Below, one piece after another: positions 54,394 through 63,295 of a DNA stretch of 64,000 nucleotides (position 1 is its first letter; every line of letters starts with the position of its first letter). The DNA is taken from contig JANAVG010000003.1 of the NCBI GenBank assembly GCA_024213275.1, positions 124,001 through 188,000 on the forward strand. Direction: 5' to 3'. The notes under the pieces are model-generated. The model was given only the letters and a program-made list of their open reading frames with translations, searched no databases and was not told the origin of the DNA. Source of the DNA: Rossellomorea sp. BNER. Lineage in GTDB: Bacteria > Bacillota > Bacilli > Bacillales > Bacillaceae_B. The position numbers were made by a program, and so were the translations under genes.

Positions 54394-55214
54394 AAATTTT
54401 CATTCTAGGGGGACTTGGAATGGCGGGGCATATAATCGTTGACTATTTAGATGGAAGTGGGCATAGTGTTTCTTTTTCAGCAAGAGATGAAGGGAATCAC
54501 GGAGGGGTGGCGCTGGATGTAAGGGACATTGATAAAGTTAAAGAATATATCCTTGTTAATACCCCTGATATTGTAATAAATGCAGTAGGACTACTGAATG
54601 AAAATGCTGAAAATCATATAATTGATGCAATTAAAGTTAATAGCCTTCTGCCTCATTTTTTAGTAGATGTATTAGATACCTATGGTGGTAAACTTATTCA
54701 AATAAGTTCAGATTGCGTTTTTTCTGGTAACAAAGGTTCTTATAAAGAAGACGATAAAACAGATGGTTCAAATGTTTATTCAAAATCAAAATCGTTGGGG
54801 GAAGTAAGAAGTGCTCCACATTTAACTATTAGAACCTCTATTATTGGACCTGAACTGAAAAAGAATGGCATAGGTTTACTTCAATGGTTTTTAAAACAAT
54901 CTGGTACCATTAAAGGCTTTGAACAGGTATATTGGAATGGAGTAACGACATTAGAATTAGCAAAAGCAATAGATAAACTGATAGAAAACAAAGTAACAGG
55001 AATTTATCATCTCTGTACACCTGAAAGAATATCGAAATATCAATTACTATTATTATTTAAAGAAGCATTTAACAAGCAAGATGTCAGCATCATTCCTTCC
55101 TCATACCCGGCGCACGATCGTACTTTAGTACACACAAGACTGGATTACAAATATATAGTGAATGACTATCCTACAATGTTAAAAGAAATATATGAATGGA
55201 TGAACAGTAGATGA
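54390..55214 (+). CDS. RmlD/CapF-like sugar-nucleotide reductase
   Basis: 274 residues, NAD(P)-dependent SDR of the RmlD type: ILGGLGMAGHIIVDYL, NAVGLLNENAENHI, ISSDCVFSGNKGSYKEDD, VYSKSKSLGE (YxxxK) and a late TRLDYKYIVNDYP. It should reduce the 4-keto group of the CapE product. It lacks the C-terminal cupin domain of Staphylococcus CapF, matching the shorter reductases of UDP-L-QuiNAc/L-FucNAc pathways. Overlaps both neighbours by 4 bp. Confidence 0.82.
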   Translation: MKIFILGGLGMAGHIIVDYLDGSGHSVSFSARDEGNHGGVALDVRDIDKVKEYILVNTPDIVINAVGLLNENAENHIIDAIKVNSLLPHFLVDVLDTYGGKLIQISSDCVFSGNKGSYKEDDKTDGSNVYSKSKSLGEVRSAPHLTIRTSIIGPELKKNGIGLLQWFLKQSGTIKGFEQVYWNGVTTLELAKAIDKLIENKVTGIYHLCTPERISKYQLLLLFKEAFNKQDVSIIPSSYPAHDRTLVHTRLDYKYIVNDYPTMLKEIYEWMNSR

Positions 55215-56101
55215 ATAAAATCCTGATTACGGGTGCGGCGGGATTTACAGGTGTAAAAGCTTGTGCTTATTTCTTAGAAGAGGGTTACGAAGTATACGGA
55301 ATGGTTCATAAAAGTACTTTTAAGGAAGATAAAATTAAGTTTGTTTCTTGTGATTTAATGAATAGTGAAGAGGTAGAAACAGTTATAAAAGATATTCAGC
55401 CACACTATCTCTTGCATTTAGCGGGACAAAATCATAGCGGTATTTCATGGGAGAAACCACTCCAAACCTTTATGGTAAATGCAAATGGGACATTAAATTT
55501 ACTTGAAGCAGTGCGGCTTCATTCACCTCATGCAAAAATAATCGTGGTTGGATCTGTAATTGACTACAATCCTTGCTCTTTAGCGAAACCTAATCATCCA
55601 TATGGACTATCCAAATATGTACAAACACTTTTGTCATCAAGCTGGAGTTCATTATATGATCTTAATATTATGATTGCTAGACCCTCAAACTTAATTGGGC
55701 CAGGTCCCTCCAATGGAATTTGTTCTCTCCTTGCAAAAAAAATAGTCATGAACGAAAAAAACTTAACAAGCGAAGGGTTTCATTTTCATAATCTTCTAGA
55801 CCAACGAGACTTTCTAGATGTTAGGGATGCAATCAGAGCCTATCAATCTATCTTTAAATATGGTCGGAAAAATAAATCCTATAATATTGCTTCTGGAAAT
55901 AATAGAACAATATTAGAAGTACTGAAAGCATATAAAGAGTTTTCCTCTTCTGATTTAGAAGTTACAACAGATCTTTTTCAACGACAAGAACCGATAAGAG
56001 TCGATACAAAGGAGATTAAAATGTTAGGATGGAAGCCTCAACATACTTTTCATGAAAGTATATTAGAGACATTAAACTTTCATCGAGGAGAAGTCTCTTG
56101 A
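55211..56101 (+). CDS. NAD-dependent epimerase/dehydratase (RMD-like SDR)
   Basis: 296 residues. ILITGAAGFTGVKACAYF, HLAGQNHSGISWEKP, VVGSVIDYNP, HPYGLSKYVQ (YxxxK) and DQRDFLDVRDAIRAY, a pattern like GDP-4-keto-6-deoxymannose reductases (RMD). It may supply a second unusual sugar or add a further step to the UDP-L-deoxyHexNAc route. Overlaps the preceding gene by 4 bp; last of a four-gene coupled unit ended by a 20-bp stem terminator. Confidence 0.8.
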   Translation: MNKILITGAAGFTGVKACAYFLEEGYEVYGMVHKSTFKEDKIKFVSCDLMNSEEVETVIKDIQPHYLLHLAGQNHSGISWEKPLQTFMVNANGTLNLLEAVRLHSPHAKIIVVGSVIDYNPCSLAKPNHPYGLSKYVQTLLSSSWSSLYDLNIMIARPSNLIGPGPSNGICSLLAKKIVMNEKNLTSEGFHFHNLLDQRDFLDVRDAIRAYQSIFKYGRKNKSYNIASGNNRTILEVLKAYKEFSSSDLEVTTDLFQRQEPIRVDTKEIKMLGWKPQHTFHESILETLNFHRGEVS

Positions 56102-56104
56102 TAT

Positions 56105-56158
56105 CCTTCAAGCTTTTGAAAATAAATTTTAATTCGACTATTTTCAAAAGCTTGAAGG
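56105..56158. terminator. Long-stem terminator between convergent genes
   Basis: Perfect 20-bp arms (56105-56124 and 56139-56158, CCTTCAAGCTTTTGAAAATA) around a 14-nt loop. It lies between the sugar operon and the convergent GT27-like gene. Confidence 0.75.
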
Positions 56159-56159
56159 G

Positions 56160-57041
56160 TTAGAATGAAATTCTAAACTTCTTAAACATATCATCAATCT
56201 GCATTTTTCTTCTTTTTTCGTATAACTTTGTTTTCGTAAGTACCCCATCATCAAGCACTTTTTTTTCAATTATTGCTGCATTACTATGAATGATTAAAGA
56301 CTTAGTTCTTTGAATTCTATTTACATCAAAATGAAGGTAAGCCATTCTCAATAGATTATAATAAGTTTCCTCAAACTTTACTTTATAGGGATGGTGTGTT
56401 CTGAAAAGATGAAGAACTTTTACTGAAGGTTCACAATGACAACGATATCCAAATAGCCAAAGTTTAATGGAGAGCTCTACATCTTCATGTCCCCAACTGG
56501 CAAACCCTGTGTCAAATCCTCCAATATCATCGAAAACTTTTTTTGATAGTATAATACAAGCCCCTGGTAAAATTGCGGTTTCAAATAAATACCTTTTTCG
56601 CTGATTCCACTTTATTTTCAAATTGGTATTTAAAGATTGTCCATAACCAACAACATTTGGGTTATCTATAGATCCAATAGCAGGGCAAACAACATCTGAA
56701 AGGTTTGTTATGAGTGGAAAAGTTAAACGATCTAGCCAGAAGTTTTGAAATGTCATATGAGCATCACAAAAAGCTAAGTATTCAAATTTAGCTCTTGAAG
56801 CTCCTATATTCCTTGCATTGGCAGGACCTACTCCATTTGTTTTAACATATGTTACTTTACTTTTATGTTCATAGCTTCTAAGGAAAGTACAACCATTATC
56901 GGATGATGCATCATCCACAACAATAGCTTCAAATTCAGTATTTGTTTTCACGGAGAACAATGAATCCAAGGTCATCTTTACATTTTTCCCTTCATTTTTG
57001 ACAGGGAAAATGATTGAAATCTTTGGTGGCTGAATCCCCAC
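56160..57041 (-). CDS. GT2/GT27-like glycosyltransferase with polypeptide-GalNAc-transferase features
   Basis: About 293 residues from GTG 57041, preceded by AAAGGAGAG; the in-frame ATG at 57068 lacks a ribosome site. GT-A fold: KISIIFPVKNEGKNVKM, VVDDASSDNG, then a metal site CDAHMTF (DXH rather than DXD) and WGHEDVELSIKLWLFGYR. DXH plus WGxE(D/N)xELS are hallmarks of the UDP-GalNAc:polypeptide transferases (GT27) and related galactosyltransferases. In this locus it is a candidate for attaching HexNAc to a protein or glycan acceptor. Family resemblance seen; acceptor inferred. Confidence 0.75.
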   Translation of the reverse strand: MGIQPPKISIIFPVKNEGKNVKMTLDSLFSVKTNTEFEAIVVDDASSDNGCTFLRSYEHKSKVTYVKTNGVGPANARNIGASRAKFEYLAFCDAHMTFQNFWLDRLTFPLITNLSDVVCPAIGSIDNPNVVGYGQSLNTNLKIKWNQRKRYLFETAILPGACIILSKKVFDDIGGFDTGFASWGHEDVELSIKLWLFGYRCHCEPSVKVLHLFRTHHPYKVKFEETYYNLLRMAYLHFDVNRIQRTKSLIIHSNAAIIEKKVLDDGVLTKTKLYEKRRKMQIDDMFKKFRISF

Positions 57042-57160
57042 AAACTCTCTCTCCTTTTCTAAATACATCCATTCATCATAAGCTTATGTTGGCCGTATAG
57101 GTTCTGTTACATCAGAATGAGGTTGTCATTACAAGGGAAACCACTTATCTCTCTGTCAGA

Positions 57161-57940
57161 TTATTCTTTTTTACATATAAATGAAGGGTTTTTTAAGATA
57201 TCTTTGTTGTAACATAAGGGTTTATTTGTTTCATAGTTTAATACGTGACCTCCAGATTCTTCTACAATGATTTGACCTGCCGCTGTATCCCATTCCATTG
57301 TTGGAGAGAGCCTTGGGTAATACATTGCCAAACCTTCAGCAACATAACAAAACTTTAATGAACTTCCAACAGAAATTAATTCTGTTTCCCCATAATTTTC
57401 TTCAATCATATTAATATATTCTTTCGTTTCACGGGACAAGTGTGAACGACTTACGACAATTTTTGGTTTTAAAACAGTTTGATTTGGAAGATTGGAAGCC
57501 TGTCGTATGAAATCTTTCACCTTACTAGAATGGTCTAGTTTGTAGGCTCCTTGATTTTTTTCTGCAAAATAAAGGGTGTCTAATGAAGGGGCATAGATGA
57601 CTCCCATTACCGGTACTTTATTCTCTATTAGAGCAATATTAATAGTAAACTCCCCGTTTCGATTTATAAACTCTTTTGTGCCATCTAACGGATCTATTAG
57701 CCAAAATGTTTTCCAATGTGTTCTTTCTTTAAAAGGGGTCTGTATTCCCTCTTCACTTAAAATCGGAAAAGAAGGATCTAAGTCCTTCAATTTTTCTAAA
57801 ATGATTTTATGAGAGCTTTGATCGGCAAGTGTAAGGGGAGAGTCATCAGGTTTATATCCCACAATATTAGAAGAGGAGTTATAAATTTTCAAAACTTCTT
57901 TTCCTGCTACAAGTGCAATAGAAATAATATCTTTTAACAT
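57161..57940 (-). CDS. cysQ: 3'(2'),5'-bisphosphate nucleotidase (PAP phosphatase)
   Basis: 259 residues of the inositol-phosphatase superfamily. KPDDSPLTLADQSSHKII, SEEG, the metal motif WLIDPLDGTKEFINRNGEF and EWDTAAGQIIVEESGG are the CysQ signature. It breaks down PAP, the by-product of PAPS-using sulfotransferases (and of CysH), to AMP. ATG 57940 follows GGAG on the minus strand. It is divergent from the sulfotransferase gene, across a 538-bp AT-rich gap. Confidence 0.88.
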   Translation of the reverse strand: MLKDIISIALVAGKEVLKIYNSSSNIVGYKPDDSPLTLADQSSHKIILEKLKDLDPSFPILSEEGIQTPFKERTHWKTFWLIDPLDGTKEFINRNGEFTINIALIENKVPVMGVIYAPSLDTLYFAEKNQGAYKLDHSSKVKDFIRQASNLPNQTVLKPKIVVSRSHLSRETKEYINMIEENYGETELISVGSSLKFCYVAEGLAMYYPRLSPTMEWDTAAGQIIVEESGGHVLNYETNKPLCYNKDILKNPSFICKKE

Positions 57941-58478
57941 TATTAATTCTCCATTCTGAATTAAAGTTTAATCTCCATATGAACTATAATTTACAATTTT
58001 AATATTTGTTAAAGAGGGTTTTTACCAAGGGTTTGGTTTTTTAATTACCATTTAAATTTATATGAGCATGGATTTGTTATTTAAATAAATCCTTTTAAAT
58101 CCCTTAGAAATAATATATGAAAAACTGATAAGGTTTGGTAAGGCATATTTGTTATTTAACCTAAAATAATTTAGAAAAAAGTAGAATAAGTTATTAGGCT
58201 CAAACTAAATAAATCATGGGTTTTATTTAAATAGTTTATATACGCACTCATTTATTTATAAGTTAGTAATATTTATAAGGACAAGCCCTCACAAACCCTC
58301 CTTTATTTGAATAAAGATATTATATGAGAGTATTGAATTATGAAACTTTTTGGAATTACCATTCTTTTAAACTTTTCTAAGTGCAATCTGTTTAATCATA
58401 TGTGGATAGAAGGGTGAAAATAAAAGTAAACAGATTAAAGTAATAAATACTAATTATTTATTCGGAGGTGATCTTTAA
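57941..58478. other. AT-rich divergent control region, cysQ / sulfotransferase
   Basis: 538 bp, strongly AT-rich. No ORF with a ribosome site, no RNA gene and no clean promoter: CATA-containing segments (57978, 58399) each miss the sigma-K -10 by two bases. A conserved operator would be worth looking for here. Confidence 0.5.
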
Positions 58479-59324
58479 ATGAACAAATCAAAAGTAATTT
58501 GTATTCTAGGATCAGGTAGAACGGGGACATCATTAATGGCTAAAACTATAAATATTATGGGAGTTAATCTTGGAGATAATTTAATAGAGGCTGATCAAAC
58601 AAATCCTAAGGGATTTTGGGAAGATGCTGAGATTGTGAAAATCCACAGACAATTACTTTCCAGAATTGGCAGATTTAATTATTATGCATCTAAGTGGGAA
58701 AACGACCCAGTAGTTATTGAAAGAAAAAATGAGCTAATAAACTATATTGATGACCAATTTAATAATAGTAATATATGGGGATGGAAAGATCCAAAAACTT
58801 CTCAATTATTAGACTTATGGAAGGGAATTCTAAAAAAACGAAATACAGAAGTATATTACATTATCATGATAAGAAATCCGAATGATGTACTTAACTCATT
58901 TGATAGGGCATATGGAACACAAAAGGAACTTTCGTTAAAGTTATGGTATTTAAGGACAATTTTATCTTTGTTAAAAACTAGTGGAGAAAAAAGAATAGTT
59001 GTTGACTATAACGATTTTATAGAAAATAGTCTTTACTATTTTGATAGAATAATGAATCAATTTAATATCAGTAATAAAGAAAGTAAAGTATCTTTACATT
59101 CTAAACTAAGAGATTTTATTTCTCCAAATTTAAGACACAGTAAAACCACTCTAAACGAGCTTAATTCAAATTCAGATATTCCAATTGAGCATAAAAATTT
59201 ATATAAATTATTAAAAAGAGCGTCACATCAGCCTAAGTTTTTAGAGTCTGAAAGCTTTGAAAGAAAAATTAAAGAGCATTTCAATAATTATGAAATAAAG
59301 TATAAAGGTAATGATTTTAATTAA
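58479..59324 (+). CDS. PAPS-dependent sulfotransferase
   Basis: 281 residues. The 5'-phosphosulfate-binding loop ILGSGRTGTSLMA (residues ~7-19), NPKGFWED, and the 3'-phosphate-binding motif IMIRNPNDVLNSFDRAYG (about 129-146, conserved Arg and Ser) mark the bacterial sulfotransferase family. C-terminal ~70 residues are Lys/Asn-rich and variable. It should move sulfate from PAPS to a hydroxyl, probably a sugar. ATG 58479 follows CGGAGGTGA. The PAPS-making genes lie next to it on the other strand. Confidence 0.85.
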   Translation: MNKSKVICILGSGRTGTSLMAKTINIMGVNLGDNLIEADQTNPKGFWEDAEIVKIHRQLLSRIGRFNYYASKWENDPVVIERKNELINYIDDQFNNSNIWGWKDPKTSQLLDLWKGILKKRNTEVYYIIMIRNPNDVLNSFDRAYGTQKELSLKLWYLRTILSLLKTSGEKRIVVDYNDFIENSLYYFDRIMNQFNISNKESKVSLHSKLRDFISPNLRHSKTTLNELNSNSDIPIEHKNLYKLLKRASHQPKFLESESFERKIKEHFNNYEIKYKGNDFN

Positions 59325-59363
59325 TTGTTAATAAAATTACTATTATTAATAAATTTTAATAGA

Positions 59364-59405
59364 GATGAGGCTAATTTCTCTTAATATAAATTGGTCTCAT
59401 TTTTT
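59364..59405 (+). terminator. Terminator of the sulfotransferase gene
   Basis: ATGAGGCTAATTT paired with AAATTGGTCTCAT (G-U pairs), then TTTTTTG. A weaker TAAGGTG/CACCTTA hairpin (59421-59446) may serve the convergent cysC. Confidence 0.7.
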
Positions 59406-59452
59406 GTTTTAAGAATGAAATAAGGTGACTAAAATAAGCCACCTTAATCATT

Positions 59453-60046
59453 TCAAATAATATTTATAGATTTTAAATAGATGATTATTTTGTTAACAGC
59501 TTCCACTACACTCAATTCACTGGTATTGACAATTATTTCAGGCTTAAGAGGCTCTTCATATGGTGAGTCAATACCAGTGAAGTTTTTTATTTCCCCTTTT
59601 CTTGCTTTTTTATATAGTCCTTTTGGGTCTCTTTTTTCACAATCTTCTAAAGAGGCTTGAACATAAATCTCAATATAGTCTTCCTTTAGTAACTCTCGGA
59701 CTTTTTCACGTTCTAAACGATATGGAGAGATAAAAGCTGTTAATGTCAAAATACCTGCATCTGCAAAAAGTTTTGAAACTTCTCCAATCCTTCTAATATT
59801 CTCTTGTCGATCTTCCTCTGAAAATCCAAGGTCATAATTAAGTCCATGACGTATATTATCTCCATCGAGACGGTAAGTGTGAATCCCAAGAACGTGAAGT
59901 CTTTTTTCAAGCTCTACAGAAATGGTTGATTTACCTGATCCAGATAAACCAGTAAACCATAGTACAGCACTACGGTGTTTATTTAATATATGCCTGTCAT
60001 CCTTTGTGATTTTTCCTTGATGCCAAGTTATATTTTTTTGTTTCAA
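59453..60046 (-). CDS. cysC: Adenylylsulfate kinase
   Basis: 197 residues from TTG 60046, 10 nt after AAAGGA; the GTG at 60055 is too near that site. Walker [49 protein letters not shown] and [15 protein letters not shown] are diagnostic for APS kinase. Makes PAPS from APS and ATP. Last gene of the sat-SLC13-cysC unit. No PAPS reductase (cysH) or sulfite reductase is nearby, unlike the B. subtilis cysH operon. Confidence 0.95.
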   Translation of the reverse strand: MKQKNITWHQGKITKDDRHILNKHRSAVLWFTGLSGSGKSTISVELEKRLHVLGIHTYRLDGDNIRHGLNYDLGFSEEDRQENIRRIGEVSKLFADAGILTLTAFISPYRLEREKVRELLKEDYIEIYVQASLEDCEKRDPKGLYKKARKGEIKNFTGIDSPYEEPLKPEIIVNTSELSVVEAVNKIIIYLKSINII

Positions 60047-60161
60047 CGATGACACTTCCTTTCAGATAATGATCTCAGAAATTCAGTCTGTTAAACTTTC
60101 CTTTGTTAGCTTATTGAATCAAAGAGTCGAGGAATAAATTTTCTACTATTCGAGGTTATTT

Positions 60162-61925
60162 TTATAACCAATAGAAATACACAACTATTACGGTTGTTAC
60201 CATAACGAGAAGGTTCAGCGGGATACCAATTTTCAAGAAGTCTCTAAAGTGATAACCACCAGGACCATAGACAATTAGATTGGTTTGATATCCAATTGGT
60301 GTTGCAAAGCTAGCTGAAGCTGCAACCGCAACAATGGTGGCTATAGCAATTGGATCAATACTCATTTTTTGAGCTACTTCTATTGCAATCGGAAATATTA
60401 GAACAGCTGCAGCATTATTAGTCATTAACTCTGTAAATAGATTGGTCAAGAGATATACACTTAAGATGACGGCAAAAACCCCAAATGGTTCCGTAGTTTG
60501 AATAAGGATGTTTGCGATAAATTGTGCGACTCCTGAATTCATAAGTGCATACCCAATTCCAAACGAGCAAGCAACGAGCAGTAAAACATTCCATTGTATA
60601 TAGCTTTTAGCTTCAGATGGAGTAATACTTTTAATAAGCATTAATATCAACGTACTAACGGCCATTGCAGTGATCATAGAAAGGATTCCAAATGAAACTA
60701 ATGTAATCATAATAGCCAATAAAACAATCGTAAACCATCCATATTTGGTTTGGTTTCTTGTACTCATTTTCTTTTGAATAGGAGTTACAAAATAAAAATC
60801 ATTAGTATATTCATTTTTATTAAATTCTGGTCCCGTCACCATTAAAATAATATCTCCAGGCTTTAAAATGATGTCACCAACTTTAGATTTCAATCGTTGA
60901 TTTTTTCGATGGACAGCAATAACGGCTGCATTATAATGACTTCTGAAATTAGTGTTTTTTATTTTTTTGTGTAGAAGTGAGGAGTAATGTGAAACAACAG
61001 CCTCTACGAGACTATGATGGTCCTTAGGAAAATGCGTTCCTAGACTTGTTTGTAGATCCATACCTTTCCTATTTTGGAGTTCAGTAATAGTTGTGATATC
61101 ACCTGTGAAAAGAAGACGATCATTCTCCTTTATAATGGTCATATTTGATACAGGGGTGACATGTTCTTGATCGCGAAGAATACTCACCAAGAACAATCCT
61201 TTTAAACTACGTAATTTTGCATCTTCTACCGTCTGGTTTATATAAGGAAAGTTCTTATTAATGAGAATTTCTCCTGTATATTCTCTTAAAGCATCAACTT
61301 CTTCAATAGTATTTACTTTTCTTTCGGGTAATAGATAGCTACTAAAGAATATGAGGTAACCAAGGCCAATGACAGTGATCGGGATTCCAACAATCGCGAG
61401 TTGGAAGAAAGAAAAACCACTTAGTCCCTTTTCTATAAGTAGACCATGTACGACTAGGTTCGTAGAAGTTCCTATTATTGTAATTGTCCCACCAAGTATA
61501 GTCGCATAGGATAAAGGGATTAAGAACTTGGAAGGAGACACACCTTTTTCTTCGCACCATTTCCTAATCATCGGGGTAAACGTAATGACAATAGGGGTAT
61601 TATTAATGAAAGCGGAAATAAGTGATATTGGTAAAAGTAGTTTGCTTAGAATATGTTTACTTGTATCTGTATTTTGCAGTAACTTATGAAAGACTCGATC
61701 AACAATACCACTTTTTTGGATGCTTCCAGCAATGACGAATAATAGTCCAATCGTAAGCATACCTTCATTTGAAAACCCTTTTGTAGCTTCTTCAGGGGTA
61801 ATAATACCTGTAATTAGAAAGAGAACCACTGTAGAAGCTAGAATAACCTCTGGTCGTTCAATTTCAAACACAAGTCCCACTAGCATAAGAATCGTTGTAA
61901 AGAGAACAAAATAAAATTCTATCAT
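60162..61925 (-). CDS. SLC13-family permease with RCK_C (TrkA-C) domains, probable sulfate importer
   Basis: 587 residues: ~5 membrane segments, two cytoplasmic TrkA-C-like modules (~200-380, with TGEILINKNFPYI and KLGDIILKPGDIILMV-type ends), then ~6 more membrane segments with the SLC13 hairpin motifs FINNTPIVITF and LMTNNAAAVLIFP. Homologues with RCK_C domains act as sulfate transporters in other bacteria and algae. Location between sat and cysC makes sulfate the likely cargo. ATG 61925 has AAGGAGAAG upstream. Confidence 0.88.
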   Translation of the reverse strand: MIEFYFVLFTTILMLVGLVFEIERPEVILASTVVLFLITGIITPEEATKGFSNEGMLTIGLLFVIAGSIQKSGIVDRVFHKLLQNTDTSKHILSKLLLPISLISAFINNTPIVITFTPMIRKWCEEKGVSPSKFLIPLSYATILGGTITIIGTSTNLVVHGLLIEKGLSGFSFFQLAIVGIPITVIGLGYLIFFSSYLLPERKVNTIEEVDALREYTGEILINKNFPYINQTVEDAKLRSLKGLFLVSILRDQEHVTPVSNMTIIKENDRLLFTGDITTITELQNRKGMDLQTSLGTHFPKDHHSLVEAVVSHYSSLLHKKIKNTNFRSHYNAAVIAVHRKNQRLKSKVGDIILKPGDIILMVTGPEFNKNEYTNDFYFVTPIQKKMSTRNQTKYGWFTIVLLAIMITLVSFGILSMITAMAVSTLILMLIKSITPSEAKSYIQWNVLLLVACSFGIGYALMNSGVAQFIANILIQTTEPFGVFAVILSVYLLTNLFTELMTNNAAAVLIFPIAIEVAQKMSIDPIAIATIVAVAASASFATPIGYQTNLIVYGPGGYHFRDFLKIGIPLNLLVMVTTVIVVYFYWL

Positions 61926-61943
61926 GATGACTTCTCCTTAGAG

Positions 61944-63104
61944 TCAAATATCCGATTTTTCATTGTGGTTAAGTTCTTCCATTAGAATAGTAACTACTTC
62001 AGGTCTCGAAAATTCTTTCGGTGGAATTTGTCCATTTTTCAACATTGCCCTTACTTTTGTACCGCTTAAATGAATATGATTCTCCCTAGGGTGTGGGCAC
62101 GTCTTAGATGTAGCCATACAAGTACATTTAGTGCAATAAAAGGCATGCTCAAATTTTAAAATTTCTATTCCCAATTCATCTTTCGTGAATTGATTGAAAA
62201 TCTCCTGAGATTCATACGTACCATAATAATCTCCTACACCCGCATGGTCACGACCTACGATAAAATGGGTGCACCCGAAATTCTTTCTAACTATCGCATG
62301 GAAGATGGCTTCTCGAGGTCCTGCATACCGCATTGCAGCAGGGAAAACCGAGAGAAAAACTCGATCTTTAGGATAGTACTCCTTCATTAATGCTTTATAG
62401 CTTTTCATACGAATGTCAGCTGGGATATCATCTTCTTTCGTATCTCCTACAAGCGGATGTATTAATAACCCATCAACATTTTCAAGAGCGGTTTTTTGAA
62501 GATATTCATGCGCCCTATGAATGGGATTCCGAGTCTGAAAGGCAACGATTGTATTCCAACCAAACTCTTGAAAAAGTTCCCTTAATTCTATTGGTGTTTT
62601 ATATTCGTTGGAGAATGTTTTCGTTTGGCTTATTAACGTAATGGGTCCAGCTAAATAGACTTCCTCTTTTTCAAATGTCTTTTTTACACCTGGATGGTTC
62701 TGATCTAGTGTTTTATAAACAAATAGTGCTTCAGCTTCTTTACTGTAGTCATACATTTCTTCAATGAGCATCAAACCAAAAACGTTTCCATCTTCTCCTT
62801 TTAGACTCACCATTTCACCAATTGATAGAGTCTTTCTTCTTTCTTTTGAAACGGGAAGAGTAATAGGTAAACTCCAAATCGTTCCATCTGATAACCTTAA
62901 ATCTTTCAAAACACTTAAATAATCTTTTTGACCCATAAACCCAGTTAATGGACTGAATGCACCGTTAGCTATAAGTTGTAAGTCAGATAGACTCCAAGAG
63001 TTCAATGTAATGGATTGAAACGTAGTGGATTGCTGCCATAAACTTTTTCGATCTGCCTCGTTTGCTATTCGGTTAATCAGCTTGCCTCCATGTGGCGTGA
63101 TCAT
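61944..63104 (-). CDS. sat: Sulfate adenylyltransferase (ATP sulfurylase)
   Basis: 386 residues. [13 protein letters not shown] (the HxxH site), [15 protein letters not shown] and the C-terminal zinc-like [16 protein letters not shown] plus [10 protein letters not shown] are all typical of the bacterial single-chain enzyme. It activates sulfate to APS for CysC. First gene of the minus-strand operon; the permease gene follows after 18 bp. A TAGTTTATG block at 63151-63159 reads CATAAACTA on the minus strand (sigma-K -10 type), without a clear -35. Confidence 0.95.
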   Translation of the reverse strand: MITPHGGKLINRIANEADRKSLWQQSTTFQSITLNSWSLSDLQLIANGAFSPLTGFMGQKDYLSVLKDLRLSDGTIWSLPITLPVSKERRKTLSIGEMVSLKGEDGNVFGLMLIEEMYDYSKEAEALFVYKTLDQNHPGVKKTFEKEEVYLAGPITLISQTKTFSNEYKTPIELRELFQEFGWNTIVAFQTRNPIHRAHEYLQKTALENVDGLLIHPLVGDTKEDDIPADIRMKSYKALMKEYYPKDRVFLSVFPAAMRYAGPREAIFHAIVRKNFGCTHFIVGRDHAGVGDYYGTYESQEIFNQFTKDELGIEILKFEHAFYCTKCTCMATSKTCPHPRENHIHLSGTKVRAMLKNGQIPPKEFSRPEVVTILMEELNHNEKSDI

Positions 63105-63150
63105 ATGAACAGTCTCCTTTCGTGAAAAATTGCCATAATAGATATGTTAT

Positions 63151-63159
63151 TAGTTTATG
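63151..63159 (-). promoter_or_regulatory. Possible sigma-K -10 box of the sat operon
   Basis: CATAAACTA on the minus strand, about 47 bp before the sat start codon. No AC at 16-17 nt upstream, so this is a weak candidate. Confidence 0.3.
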
Positions 63160-63295
63160 AGAGTGTGAATTAATAGGAGAGGGCAAAGGGTTAAAACAAG
63201 CATAAGCCTACTGATGATATTAAAATTTGGCTTCATAGGTTGGATTTTGCATTCATATGATAAATAGAATAAATATATAAATTAGGGTGATGGTT

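Noticed and set aside
59453-63104. Reading sat-SLC13-cysC as a normal assimilatory sulfate operon
   Set aside because: No cysH, cysJI or siroheme genes are linked, while a sulfotransferase and cysQ are. Not excluded if those genes lie elsewhere, so kept as an alternative rather than the call.
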